DNA of 64,000 nt from Tethya wilhelma. Taxonomy: Eukaryota; Porifera; Demospongiae; Tethyida; Tethyidae. Location of the stretch: contig CAXIPT010000006.1 in the NCBI GenBank assembly GCA_964030475.1, positions 2,680,234 through 2,744,233 on the forward strand. The letters are read 5' to 3'. A program made the translations under genes and the position numbers. Positions 31,060 to 42,911 of the stretch are shown here, in pieces. The notes beneath the pieces are model-generated. The model made no database searches and had not been told where the DNA came from. It saw only the letters and a list, made by a program, of their open reading frames with translations. How positions within the stretch are numbered: the stretch's first letter is position 1; each line of letters starts with the position of its first letter.

Positions 31060-32625
31060 ATGCAGAACCGTCTTCTCAAAGTTTTCACAGCATTGATAAT
31101 AACTAGTTTCCTAGCAGTATTATATATTATTGCTGTGACATACTCAAGAGGCACACGTTCCATCTCAAGGCATATCCACTCCGACATTAGTCTGGCTTCA
31201 GGAAATGAAACCATTCCGCCTCAAAACACCAACTCTGGTCATGACAACAACATTCATCTCACCTATCAAACTCTAATTGATCGTAACATCAGTCGCACTT
31301 CACCACAGAACACACTCTCAGACATTAATGATTCAAATTCAACTCGTCAAACCACTGATAAAGATTCTTACCATCCAACACAGGAAAATGAAAATAGAAA
31401 TCAAACATCATTCAACCTAGTGAAGCTACACTGGACCTCCATCTACGGTACAACTGAGACAAACTCCTTTCACTTCTTTTCAGCGTATTACGACAGCCGT
31501 GTTAATTCAAAGCACCATCGTCCTGCTGTGTTTGTTTTGGGCTATAGACATAAACCCATTCCAGACAAAGACATTTACTGTGCACTCAAATATCCAGATG
31601 GGTCTAAATCGTGTTCAAAGAAGGCATCGTTTATACAGCACCCCTCGCCTTGTTTTGCTCCAGGCAACCACAAAGCAAAAGAATTGCAGTTGTTCTGTGA
31701 ACTTCAACAAGGGTCGGAGAAAGAGCCGCCACTAATGGTCCAACTGAGCACCTCAAACACGTGTGAACCACAGTTCCTCTCAGGAGAAATCCCCGTGGGA
31801 AATAGATTGTACACTCAGGAGCATTTAAAGACACATATCGTCCCAAAAAGGTTTGGTGTGTGCATCGGAGGTCCACTGGTCCAATTGGTCGACAGATCAA
31901 CCACCATTCAAGACGTGGTGGAATTTGTCGAGATGAGTACAACAATGGGAGCGGAGCTGATAGTGATCTACGTCAATGAGACGCAGGTGGACTATGAGGT
32001 GCTCCAGTTCATCTGGAAGCACTATCCTAACACGGTTCGCACAGTCGGTTGGAGGAAGATTGAAAAGTGGCACCCTATGCACTTCTACGGTCAGCTACTG
32101 ATCATCAGTGACTGTCTGTACAGGGTGATGTACGAAGTGGAGTATGTGGCCGTTATTGACCTCGATGAGATGATACTTCCAGTGAAGCACGACAACTGGG
32201 CTGAGATGGTGGAAGCTTTCAATTACAGAAATAAACCGGGGGTGTCTTATTTCATATTCATACACTCCTATTTCTCTAAACCGGGTGGTAACAGTGAACC
32301 GAGCACTGATTCAAATTGCCCAAACGTTCCTTTGGCAAAGTATTTCACAAGAACCGACAAATATCGTTGTGTACCCGCTCCTGACTACCGACAGAAAATA
32401 ATGAGCATTACCAAGTACATTTTTGAGCAAAACATTCACTACATTTGCTCGACAGTCGACGGCCATGGTAAGAGCTACAAGGTGCCAACAACTATGGGAA
32501 TATTGGGCCACTACAGGTCTGTTATCACCAATGACTGTAAAAGAAAACCCAAATCTCGGGACGACGTTGCAAAGAGATTCACAGGTCCAGTTATGAAGGG
32601 AATATGTGAGAAATATTCTAGCTAG
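31060..32625 (+). CDS. GT92 (DUF23) family glycosyltransferase 2, 521 aa
   Basis: Tandem paralogue of the gene at 28578 with the same anchor, stem and catalytic layout; DLDE is at about 367-370. Differences concentrate in the stem and in a loop after the catalytic motif (HSYFSKPGG against NSFFTKPGG, and VPAPDYRQKIMS against FPGYSFRPKLMS). The catalytic core is almost unchanged, which points to recent duplication with both copies retained. All cysteines seen in gene 1 are kept. Lack of introns in both means duplication happened at DNA level after any intron loss. Confidence 0.88.
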   Translation: MQNRLLKVFTALIITSFLAVLYIIAVTYSRGTRSISRHIHSDISLASGNETIPPQNTNSGHDNNIHLTYQTLIDRNISRTSPQNTLSDINDSNSTRQTTDKDSYHPTQENENRNQTSFNLVKLHWTSIYGTTETNSFHFFSAYYDSRVNSKHHRPAVFVLGYRHKPIPDKDIYCALKYPDGSKSCSKKASFIQHPSPCFAPGNHKAKELQLFCELQQGSEKEPPLMVQLSTSNTCEPQFLSGEIPVGNRLYTQEHLKTHIVPKRFGVCIGGPLVQLVDRSTTIQDVVEFVEMSTTMGAELIVIYVNETQVDYEVLQFIWKHYPNTVRTVGWRKIEKWHPMHFYGQLLIISDCLYRVMYEVEYVAVIDLDEMILPVKHDNWAEMVEAFNYRNKPGVSYFIFIHSYFSKPGGNSEPSTDSNCPNVPLAKYFTRTDKYRCVPAPDYRQKIMSITKYIFEQNIHYICSTVDGHGKSYKVPTTMGILGHYRSVITNDCKRKPKSRDDVAKRFTGPVMKGICEKYSS

Positions 32626-33411
32626 CACATGCTACTATAGGAGTAAAGATTTGTTTTTCTTACAGTATCATGATCTCTGCAGCTTGTTCAACTTGGTTTT
32701 GTAAATTTTGTTGAAAATGATTGTTATTTAATGGTCTATCTGCTTTGCACACATATAAAAAAATTATGTACAATGAATATCAGCTGTGACAAAGTACTGC
32801 AATTGCAATATATCATGACATAATTATATGTACAGTACTAGTGAAATCTCCTAACAAAGGACACTTTGGAGAGAATTAATATAAATTTGGATTGTTTATC
32901 CTTTGTAGAGAGCTTCTCAGGTTCTATTTGTATACAGGAAATTGGAATATAATTTGAGAACCAATTCAATTCATCCTTTAACTATAATACAGTGTATGTG
33001 TCCAATGTACATGTATATCTCAGAGGGTCCACTATTGAAGGTTCTACGTACTGTCAGGAAGCGGGTTATGGAGCTGTGTACAGCTATAGTCACTGTTAAC
33101 ATGCATGCATTATGATGCATGTGAGATTTGGCATGTTCCATTTGGCAACCATCAGGTGTGGCTATAAGTATCAAACAAAGTGCATGCATGCCATTGTATG
33201 GAATTATAAAACAAATACCCCCCATTACCACGTACCATGTGCATGTATATGCATGATAATGATTATTCACTACTATTCACAGAGATATTCAAAGGGGATA
33301 GATTATAGAAACTAAAAATTCTTAGCCTCTCTGCTCATTATATCACCATGGTAACATGTACTTTTATAAAAAGTAAAAAAAAAAAAAACCCCACAAAAAG
33401 TGAAAAACTGA
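32626..33411. other. Spacer, no gene seen
   Basis: AT-rich sequence between the 3' end of GT92 gene 2 and the 3' end of PIG-O. No repeats of note beyond a poly-A stretch at about 33377. Confidence 0.6.
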
Positions 33412-34154
33412 TTAGCGTTGAACAACAATAGAATTGTGTGTCTTTTGTTCCAATCCAACAACAACTAGGTGTGCGAGTATCACACACACGTCAGTGGTCA
33501 GCTGGAAGGCAGCCTCGTAGAGAAACCTTGGAGCAAACACCCACCACACCATGAGATGACGGCGATGGATGGAGGCAGCAAGCACAGCTGCTAGCATCTA
33601 CAGAGAGGACACACGATACAGTCATGTACATACGTAGCTAATGTTAAGGCATGTGTGACATTTTTATTCTAATGGGGCCTACACAGATTATACATAATAC
33701 TTATGTAGACGTGGGTTTATGGTGATACAACTATACCCCAAAAATTACACAGTAATGCTATACCTATATACACACAACTAAAGTCCATCTGGTTGGAGAA
33801 CACCGCTGGAAGTGAAATAATGAGATTCATGCAATACTTTTCATATGGAGCATAACAGCTAACTTTTGACTGGTAAGGCGTATGCAAAAAGCAACCAAAA
33901 GAACGGGGAGAACGAGTACTTTCCAATGGTGCTTGAAATTTCAAAATTGATTGGATATTATTCAATTTTTTCTACCGACATTCTCAAACCAGATGGACTT
34001 TAGATCTCCCCAACCAAATATTGTGTTAAATGAATGTTCTCTGACAGGACTGAGAAAAGTCTAGTCAACAAAACCAACACAGTACTTTATTCCTCTCATT
34101 CTCTTCCCTTTTAATATCAGCTTCAATGATAGAATGTAGGGAAACTCAGTACAG

Positions 34155-34187
<33 letters not shown>

Positions 34188-34782
34188 GGGGGGGGGGGGG
34201 ATGGGGCAGACATGTACACTGATAATATTATGTACCTTGAAAGAGTGAAATGCGATGTACTGAAGTCCCACTCTGAGTACACTGTCAGCTACAGAACTTG
34301 ACCTCTGAGATGGTGAACGCACTGAGCTATCATCTTGACTCAACACTGCAAGCAGCGGTAATCCAAGACCGAAGAGAATCTGAACAAAAGGGATCGAACA
34401 GAAGCACTTGTACATCAACTTTTTACAGCTTAGGTACACAGGACGTACTACACTACAGACACTTGAGTATCTTATAGCCTCATCCACACATACACAAAAA
34501 AGAAGGCCTAGAAAAGAGGCTAAGCATTTACACAGATAGCAAGATCTAACAAAAGTGTCAAGTTACCTGAGAACCTAGTGTATTGAGACCAACAAGTGCT
34601 CCGGCAAATGGAAGACTAAAGGCAGTCATTTCACCATGGATACCGACAAACCCCGCCTCAAACCTGAGGCTTGTGATAGTTGCATGATGACCAAACCCAA
34701 AGAAATAATGGCAGCTCATCAGCGCCCAGAATACACAAACAGACCAGGACATACCTGAAAATGAACACACACACACACACAT

Positions 34783-34835
<53 letters not shown>

Positions 34836-34841
34836 ACCACC

Positions 34842-34873
<32 letters not shown>

Positions 34874-37151
34874 CAACAATAAACAATTATAAAAACAAAC
34901 AAACAGAGTAAGTATATATCAACATCTTTAGAAATACAACACACTGATTCTTTTACCTTTCCCAATCCAGCTGAGGACAAAGAGAGAGAGAGTGGTTTGG
35001 ACAGCCATTATGAAAGCTGAGAGTGCCAGTCCATCGTTCAACAACAGTGCAACTGGAATCCAAATTGCAACCAAGAGAATTGAAACAACCAAACACACCA
35101 CCCTTCTTGTAGCAGCCATGAGCTCTGATTTCATATCTCCATCACGACCAGAAGACAATTCACTGTCCAGATCCCTTTCGCTTGGTTCGTGTTTTCTGAG
35201 CCTTGGGTACGGAGATCGATCTGAGTGACTACTAGATGCTAGAGAAGTACTCGTGGATAAGATCTTGGAATGTTTCTTTAGAGGATTGAATACAGCGAGT
35301 GAAATGATAAGAATACTGACAGAGTAGACAGCTCTGGGCAAGAGCACGTGTTGGAATGGAGTGAGCGATTGGAGAGTGGAATGAGAAAGATTTTGCATCG
35401 CCCAAAAGCCAGCTACACAGAGAGCAGCCACAGGCAGACCGAGGTACACAACAACTAGCAGCCAACGATGGATGTGTCTTGTGGTATCCTTGGTATAAAA
35501 GAGCAGAGCTAAGAGTGCAAGAGGAACGGACAGGATGGAAACACAAGAAGCAAAGTACCTCCATTTTGCAAGGGAGCCGACAAGTTCATGAGCTGTTGGC
35601 AGAGCATGGAGGAAGGTTGTCGACTCGCAGCCATCTTGGATCTGGAGATCTCTACAAGCGTAGAAAATCCTGAGCATCCTGATGCAAACCATGACACCTA
35701 TGTGTGGTGCAATCGATCGCAACACACGGATGGTTACAGCATATGTACTGTGGTACTTAACTTTAGCATTTTGCGAGAAATCTGACTGTAATTTTCTTAC
35801 AGCAAAACACAAGAGCATAGACTGAAGAAAGAAAGCCACCATATCTCCTTCATAGAGTATAAAACTGTTTGAAAGCATCGCAACGGCATACAACACAGAC
35901 ACACCAACAGAGAGAACAGAGGCCAGAGGCAGCTGTCCAGTCATGACGCTCCTTGTTACATAGAGTATTGCTTTGAAAAGGTAGGGAGCCTTCACTTTGT
36001 GACCAATGAAGATGATGTTAGAAATAGTGAGGGAATGAGAACAAAGAAGCAAAACAAGAAAAAGGATGCCGTTAGTTGAAAATTCAAACTTTGTAGAGAC
36101 TACCATCCTTGCAGCTGTTACTACCGTTCCTACAACCACACCAATACACAACGACCTTACTAATGATGAGAGGGACCGTTCAATATTCAACAGCATCAGT
36201 GGGGTTGCTATGACAACCAACAGTAAGAGAACCAACCCCTCAACGATCGGACCATCGTCAAATTTGGCCCACACGCTCTGGCACATGGTCTTCACCTCCT
36301 TCATGTACTCAACATAGAGAGCGGCCGTGTCTGATAAATCTGACTGAGTCACACTCTCAGAAGAACGCTGTTTGTAGTCTCTCTCAATGTTCTTATGGTG
36401 GGCAACAGCATCGATGAGCTTCTTGTCCAAAGACTGAAACAAACTTGAAGGTAGATCGCCAGAATACTGAGCATATGTTGCCAAGTACTCTCGTATCTGC
36501 TGAGCGTTTACTCTCAGTGCTTTCAAAAAGTCTATTGTCACTCTTCCCGTAAATCCATCTTCGCTGGTGCCACCACTGCCATTGTTGCTACCATTGTGGG
36601 AGGTGTGAGGCAAGAGGACCTCGGGTATGATCATGCCAAGACTGGAGAAAGGGATGGGTAGTCCGAGGAGGAGGGAGACCGTGGGAACGAGGTCAATCTG
36701 GTAGACGGGCCGACCTGGAGGCTACAGGTGTACGTGTGTAGATGCACAATGAGCTCATTGTAAGAGTGGAGTGCTCACTAATGGCACAGTGTGTGCTGGT
36801 GCATTCACACTCTTAAGTTGATTATTGTCCAACTCAATTAGAGAAATTGTGAAACAATGACGAATTTAAATGGAAAATCATTGGGGAGAATCTTGTCTAC
36901 ACACACGCAGTAGCTACATATACACACATATGAAAAGCAGACAATGTGTATGTGTCACACACACACAGACATACACAGTGCTCAGTGGCTACAGTACATA
37001 CATGTACATGTACAAACACAGACTACATGTACGTGTATTATCCCTTTAATAATTATTCTGCTTATTGCCCAAGGATACACAAATTATCTCCTAAGCCAAT
37101 ACTAAGATTACCCAAAGAAGAAAAATTGTAACAAGAATCATACATGTGGGA

Positions 37152-37192
<41 letters not shown>

Positions 37193-39344
37193 CACAAACC
37201 TGACCTGTCTAGGGTCAAACAGAGGTCGAGGTGAGTAGACAAGGAGGGCAGCATCCGTCTCTAGCTCTGTCTCTCCTCCGTGGTCACCAGTGGAGGTCAT
37301 CCCATGATCACCAAACACAAACACAATGGTGTCTTCATCGACAGACGGCAGAACAGACCTTAGGGGGGAAGGAAGACATATAATGAGACATCGAGTTCTA
37401 TGAGTGAAGTAAAAAGGGCTGGCATGAAATAGTTGAGGTTGTTTGTACACTGCAGTAGGCTATATTAGACAAGCACAAAAAACGTTAGAAATGTAATGCA
37501 AACTGAGATTGAGCAAGATTGAGTGAGGAGTTCATTTCACTGTGTCACCTATATTCATGTCCCTACAGAGCTCTATGACATTGTAGACACAGGAATGAAC
37601 TCGCTCAATCTGACAACCATTCACTGAGTCCTATCTTGTTTGCTCACTTTTTTACGATTTGGCCGGCCATTCCTATGTTTGCATTACATTTCTAATGTTT
37701 TTTGTACTTGTTTGTTCTATTTTTTTTTTCCGAATATTATATCAGGCTAGCTAGTTATGAATAATGCATGAGTTTAGAAATTAATGGCCACCATATGGAG
37801 AAGGTGCTTTTGCCTTGTATCTAGTGACTCAATGAGATGCACAAAAAACAATGGCAAAAGCGATTGAACACAAAGAAACCAAGTTTGTTCGTTCAAGAAT
37901 CAGCTTCTAAAAGTGAATGGTCTATGAGATATGGCGTGAGAAGATAGAAGAAGAAGAAGAAGAAGAAGAAGAAGAAGAAGAAGATGGAGAAAATTAGAGA
38001 TTGGGCATATTTTAGTTTGGTACTTTAGCAATGGTTTTAGGCCATGTTTTTGGGCTAATTAGAAAAATAAAGAGCTAAATATTAGCTTAAGACGCCTTTA
38101 AGTGTCAAGCGCTCAGTTTTTGCACAGTTATTCGTGTGAATATTTGTATTGCGCTAATGGACAATCCGTGCCATTCCTATGTACCAAGTACTACTGTACT
38201 GGGAATATAATCATTTGGACAATTAATGCAATAAACATAGGCCAATCTGCTTCAGCTAATCTTACGTCATAGCTCTGGTCTTACATAATATCATAGTAGT
38301 TCAAAGTGGAATGTTAGATACTCAATGAAATGTGCTGAGAGAGAAAGACATTCCCAGAAAAATTGTGGAACTCAGCTGGGAATCAAACCCAATTCCTCCC
38401 AGCGAAAATGAAGGAGCTTTACTCCAGGCCTTCTCCTCACACTTGTGTTTCTGACAATCTTAACCAGTTTCTAAACACCACAAGCACAAGAAGAAAGTCG
38501 GGGGGAGAAAAGGCTACTGTACCTAGAGATGAACTATACACAACACTTACTGTAGCATAACATCCATCTGTGTAAGCTTCTCCCCCATTGTCCAGTGACT
38601 GGGTCCGTACGTGTGACCAACATGGTCGACACCCAGGAAGTGACCAACGATGAGGTGAGCGTCATCCTTACCTAGCTCTGGCAACAGGTGAGTTATCACT
38701 CCATCATCAACCGTGTGTAGATCCTTCACGTTCAGCGAAGGGTAATCAAACACCTTTGTGAACATGTCTGGGTAGAGGCCCAGCCAAGTATCGTCTCCCA
38801 TGAACGTGACGTTTCTAGCGTTCTCTTTCGCCTGGTGTATCAAGTTGTCTTCGAGAATTTTATAACTGTTAAAGTTGCTGCCTATGTCGATAAACGTGGG
38901 TAGGCCCCCGGTCGTTAGAGCTTTTAGACGCTGCATGGTGGTTGTCGGAGGATCGGCTACAAACTTGAACAGTTTGGCATTTCTCGGCTGCTCCTTCAGG
39001 AGGTCACGTACGTATGGCATCTTATTTCGGTGGACTGGTACAGGATGGGTGAGGTCTGGATCGTAGAGCATGAAGTCGTAGCGAAGAGCATCAATTAGAA
39101 GCCACACGACTCGTTTGAACGTTCTCGGCAGTCCTGCACACGAGCTAGTGGTGGAAAGGAGGTCATTTTTGTCGGAAGGTGAAGGTGATTGTGGCGTGTC
39201 GGGCGAGGATGAGGTACACCTGCTGTATTCTGGTACTACGACACGTTTCAAGAGAAATCCATTGCAGAAGAGGAGCAAACCTACAATGTGGCAGCACAGT
39301 ACGAACGTGACGAGTAATATGTTTCTTCTGCTAGTTGCAACCAT
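33412..39344 (-). CDS. PIGO: PIG-O, GPI ethanolamine phosphate transferase 3, 1076 aa
   Basis: Six exons join without frame conflict: 38551-39344, 37205-37358, 34957-36721, 34567-34754, 34236-34379 and 33412-33597. The enzyme adds the bridging ethanolamine phosphate to the third mannose of the GPI anchor in the ER membrane. An N-terminal anchor (9-32) precedes an alkaline-phosphatase-like domain with WLLIDALRYDF (81-91), DPPTTTMQRLKALTTG (131-146, nucleophile Thr), GHFLGVDHVGHTYG (234-247) and FGDHGMTSTGDHGG. Many transmembrane helices follow. The C-terminus (LAASIHRRHLMVWWVFAPRF) closely follows human PIG-O, whose length is 1089. The frame stays open upstream to an ATG at 39524 that overlaps the RSL24D1 start; 39344 is preferred because the family's anchor begins there. 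Intron 1 has a MITE (37469-37711) and GAA repeats; intron 3 has long CA and CAC repeats; intron 5 has MITE 33779-34002. Confidence 0.93.
33779..34002. mobile_element. MITE family 3, copy 2, in PIG-O intron 5
   Basis: Termini TAAAGTCCATCTGGTT and complement ending CAGATGGACTTTA, as in 5844-6075. Confidence 0.8.
34757..34870. repeat. CA/CAC/CAA compound microsatellite in PIG-O intron 3
   Basis: (CA)n changes to (CAC)n, then (CAA)n, directly beside the acceptor of exon 4 (exon ends at 34754). Confidence 0.9.
37469..37711. mobile_element. MITE-like inverted repeat in PIG-O intron 1
   Basis: About 35-bp inverted termini: ACAAGCACAAAAAACGTTAG at the left, and a right end containing TTTCTAATGTTTTTTGTACT. 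A shorter inner inverted repeat surrounds GAGTTCATTTC and GAATGAACTC. No coding content. Confidence 0.75.
37947..37984. repeat. GAA trinucleotide repeat
   Basis: About 12 GAA units within PIG-O intron 1. Confidence 0.95.
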
Positions 39345-39522
39345 CTTCTCTGGATCCACAGAAAGGGTCTCTGGTCCATCATGGCATCCCCATCTGCAGA
39401 GCTGGGTTGGTGCGCGTCTTTTAGAACGTTCGGTGCGCATTAAATAGAACTTAAGACCACGTGTTGTTGTGAAATACTCTTTCTTGCCTCTGTGTTTGGT
39501 ACTCGTAGTTTTGTGCTCGACC
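39345..39522. promoter_or_regulatory. Bidirectional promoter, PIG-O / RSL24D1
   Basis: 178 bp between divergent start codons, without a TATA box. It pairs a GPI-anchor gene with a ribosome-biogenesis gene. Confidence 0.6.
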
Positions 39523-40168
39523 ATGAGAATTGAAAAGTGCTACTTCTGTTCGTCTCCAATCTACCCTGGACACGGAATCATGTTCGTCAGAAACGACTGC
39601 AAGGTAAATTATGAGTTATGTTTTTCTGCTCTCAGCTGTGTTTCTATGTATGGACTAATAGTCTACCATGCACCAGTATTCTACTGTTTGTGAACTTGTG
39701 CTGTTATACGTTAACCAGTGTGTACATATTGTATGAATATAGTCATTTAGATTTTGCCGCTCCAAGTGTCACAAAGCATTCAAGAGAAAGCGCAATCCCC
39801 GCAAAGTAAAGTGGACAAAGGCTTTCAGGAAAGCACACGGAAAAGAACTAACTATGGTCAGTATAATCGTATGGATATTTGTGCCATTGATCATGAACCT
39901 AATGTTTGTTATTGTGTTGTGGATGATCAGGATTCAACATTTGAGTTTGAGAAGAGACGTAGTGAACCAGTCAAGTACAGCAGAGAGCTCTGGCAGAAAA
40001 CAGGTATGTGTACATTTTAGCTATGTAGTCCTGTGTCCCTGAGGTACATTGTATCATGGTTTGAGAGTGCTTTGTGTATTCTTTTGTCATTTCAGTTGAA
40101 GCCATCAAGAGAGTGGAAGAGATCAAGGAGAAGAGACAAGGACAGTTTATTAAGAATAGGTACGTGAG

Positions 40169-40233
<65 letters not shown>

Positions 40234-40643
40234 NNNNNNNNNNNNNNNNNNNNNNNNNNNNNNNNNNNNNNNNNNNNNNNNNNNNNNNNNNNNNNNNNNN
40301 NNNNNNNNNNNNNNNNNNNNNNNNNNNNNNNNNNNNNNNNNNNNNNNNNNNNNNNNNNNNNNNNNNNNNNNNNNNNNNNNNNNNNNNNNNNNNNNNNNNN
40401 NNNNNNNNNNNNNNNNNNNNNNNNNNNNNNNNNNNNNNNNNNNNNNNNNNNNNNNNNNNNNNNNNNNNNNNNNNNNNNNNNNNNNNNNNNNNNNNNNNNN
40501 NNNNNNNNNNNNNNNNNNNNNNNNNNNNNNNNNNNNNNNNNNNNNNNNNNNNNNNNNNNNNNNNNNNNNNNNNNNNNNNNNNNNNNNNNNNNNNNNNNNN
40601 NNNNNNNNNNNNNNNNNNNNNNNNNNNNNNNNNNNNNNNNNNN

Positions 40644-40688
<45 letters not shown>

Positions 40689-41070
40689 CTTTACAACAGT
40701 CTGTTTTGCATGTCTGTGTGTATCATGACTATGTTGCTCATATGTAGTTATTATTCCGACCATTCCCACAGGTTGAAAGCTGGTCTTAAGTTGCAAGAAG
40801 AGTCAGAGAAGAGAGAAGTTGAAAGAGGCATCCACTTACTGCAAGATCCAGAAGGTAAGGAAAAGAATTCTTAGTTTAGATCGATTCTCATTCAAATTGC
40901 ATTGCTTCTCAAGCTTGCACAAGGCCTGGGTACTAGGGTAGTGTGTAAGTATCTTCCTAAGCTAATGTCACCTTCCTTCTCCAATTTCAGACACTGCAAA
41001 GAAAGTACGAGAGGCAGAAATACAAAGACAGACAATGAAGCAAAAGACTGCTGAAATGGAAACTGAATGA
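39523..41070 (+). CDS. RSL24D1: RSL24D1 (RLP24), ribosome biogenesis protein, 164 aa
   Basis: Six exons in consistent phase: 39523-39603, 39743-39856, 39931-40003, 40096-40159, 40772-40854 and 40991-41070. The start [18 protein letters not shown] and the block [20 protein letters not shown] match the L24e zinc-ribbon family; [18 protein letters not shown] and [18 protein letters not shown] match human RSL24D1. Length is 164 against 163. RLP24 rides on pre-60S particles and is exchanged for ribosomal protein eL24 in the cytoplasm. Exon 2 must use the acceptor GAATATAG (39742), not the nearer TTTAG, to keep Ser-Phe-Arg-Phe-Cys in frame. Intron 4 holds a TG run, a 410-bp gap and a GA run. Confidence 0.94.
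40234..40643. other. Assembly gap (410 N) in RSL24D1 intron 4
   Basis: Flanked by (TG)n on the left and (GA)n on the right. Exon phases on each side agree, so no coding exon is needed in the gap. Confidence 0.97.
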
Positions 41071-41283
41071 ATGTCATTTATGTTCATATAAATCTTCATG
41101 TTAAAGATAATAAAAGATCATTTTTAATGCACAGAAAGCACAACATAAACATAGCACCTGTATAATATATAATGTACTGTAATAAGACACAAGAGTTGCA
41201 CAAATACTCTTCATGCAACACATTCTTTAACAAATCACTGGGGAATCCAAACCCAAAAAATTAGGTAGCTATAGTGTTCGCAA

Positions 41284-42724
41284 TCAAGCGTCCTTATTCC
41301 CTCGAGCTGTTTTGTCCCAATCTGGGTCAAGGAATTCTTTTCCACTCAAATCAGTTGTGGGACAATCAAGAATGGCGCTGTCTGGCACCTACAGTACATG
41401 GATTTTGTCAAAGAAATCGGTATGCATGGGTCAGTAAGCACAAAGCCAAACACCATCTCGTAGGACTCACCTTCTCCAGTTTGGTGTATTGGGGATGGTG
41501 GTGTTTGATGACTGGATTGTTGGAGGCTCTATTGTAGGCAATGAGGAAGGCCCAGCGTCTTCGATCACTGTTGTTCTGGTCACTGCGATGAAGGACATTA
41601 GAGTGGAAGAAGAGAGCATCACCTGGCTCCATCTCAACATTCACAAGAGGAAGAACCTACAAAGATACACACACAAGCTACAATACTCTTATATATTGTT
41701 GCCTGGCAGCTGCCAGTTCAGTCAAGCCTTTATTTACCTTTAGTACATGTACTTTGAGCTGCATGACTCACCTTCATAATTTGTTCAACTCTTTCCATGT
41801 CAGCTCCAGTCTGTCCTCCAACCCTGATGTGGTCAATTCTACCGACACGATGTGAGCCCTTCAATACCTACATGTATGTCAGCCATTATAGGAAGAATTT
41901 TAACAGCTAGGAAATCAATGTGTGTGCCATAGTATAGATCTAGTTCGCTATTAATTGATGATTCGAGTTGTGTGTTTTGATTCTAACCTTCAAGCATCCA
42001 TTCTCCAGATCACATTTGTCAATGGCGATGAACACTGTGCCCATGTCAGGGTAGAGACAACCATTCTTGTACCAGTAACTATACAAGGAATAGAAATTAA
42101 ATTCTAGTAATAACAATCAACCCATATTGCATGCACTGACAGTCACATAATAAGACTATTATATAGGTAACCAAGGATTGCCCAAAATTTCAGAGACGTG
42201 CATACTAACCCATAGTCCTGATGCCAGACAAAGGAGCCTCCAGTGTGAGCTTCCTTCATCATCAGCTTGGTGTGGTAATGGTAGACCTCTCCTCCTAGCA
42301 GCTTCTCCATGGTGCCTGCTACCTTCTCACATCTTCCCACCATCCCTGTGCTGTCTTCTCCAGGATGACTCCAAAGACACAAGCGACTGTTTCTTCCATG
42401 GCCATCAGGCACTCCATACGAATGCTTGATGATTCCATCGTCTCTTTCTATGTCTCCTACAAGACGATCTAACTCCTGCCCAGTTAGTAGTGACCTATCA
42501 TCCAATACCAAAGTGTCATAAACACATACAAGTATACACTTTGTTCAGTGGAAAGACATCATTAATTTTTGTAAGCTCTACCATAATATCAGTGACCATG
42601 ACTATGCAAAGTACACTTACTTTACAATGATATAGCCATTTTCATCAAAGCACCGCTGCATTTCAGCAGTAACTTCAAGAGTTTGGCCGAGAGTGTAAGG
42701 AAAAGTGCCTTCTGTTGCTTCCAT
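41284..42724 (-). CDS. Phytanoyl-CoA dioxygenase-like gene A, 288 aa
   Basis: Six exons: 42621-42724, 42210-42494, 41988-42078, 41772-41867, 41471-41656 and 41284-41388. It looks like a non-haem Fe(II)/2-oxoglutarate dioxygenase of the PhyH family. The iron triad is visible as WHQDYG (His and Asp of HxD) and the distal His in [11 protein letters not shown]; the Arg in DRRRWAF is a likely 2-oxoglutarate ligand. LENGCL and [12 protein letters not shown] are typical PhyH segments. PhyH enzymes hydroxylate fatty acyl-CoA or diverse small molecules; the substrate is unknown. No clear peroxisomal C-terminal signal is seen (ends NKDA). It is the first of a four-member cluster with identical exon structure. 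Confidence 0.88.
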
Positions 42725-42911
42725 CTTGTGTTTGTTTTACTATTAATTTCTGACCTTTCAACCAGCCCCGCCCACCTCAACATGTACTTTGACACAATGA
42801 ATTTCATAATCATGACAATAGTGATTGTTCTATTATATTAAACGTTGCATGTGCTGCACATAAAAACCATGATTGCATGCTTACATAGGTCTGTAGCAAG
42901 AGTATATGAGA

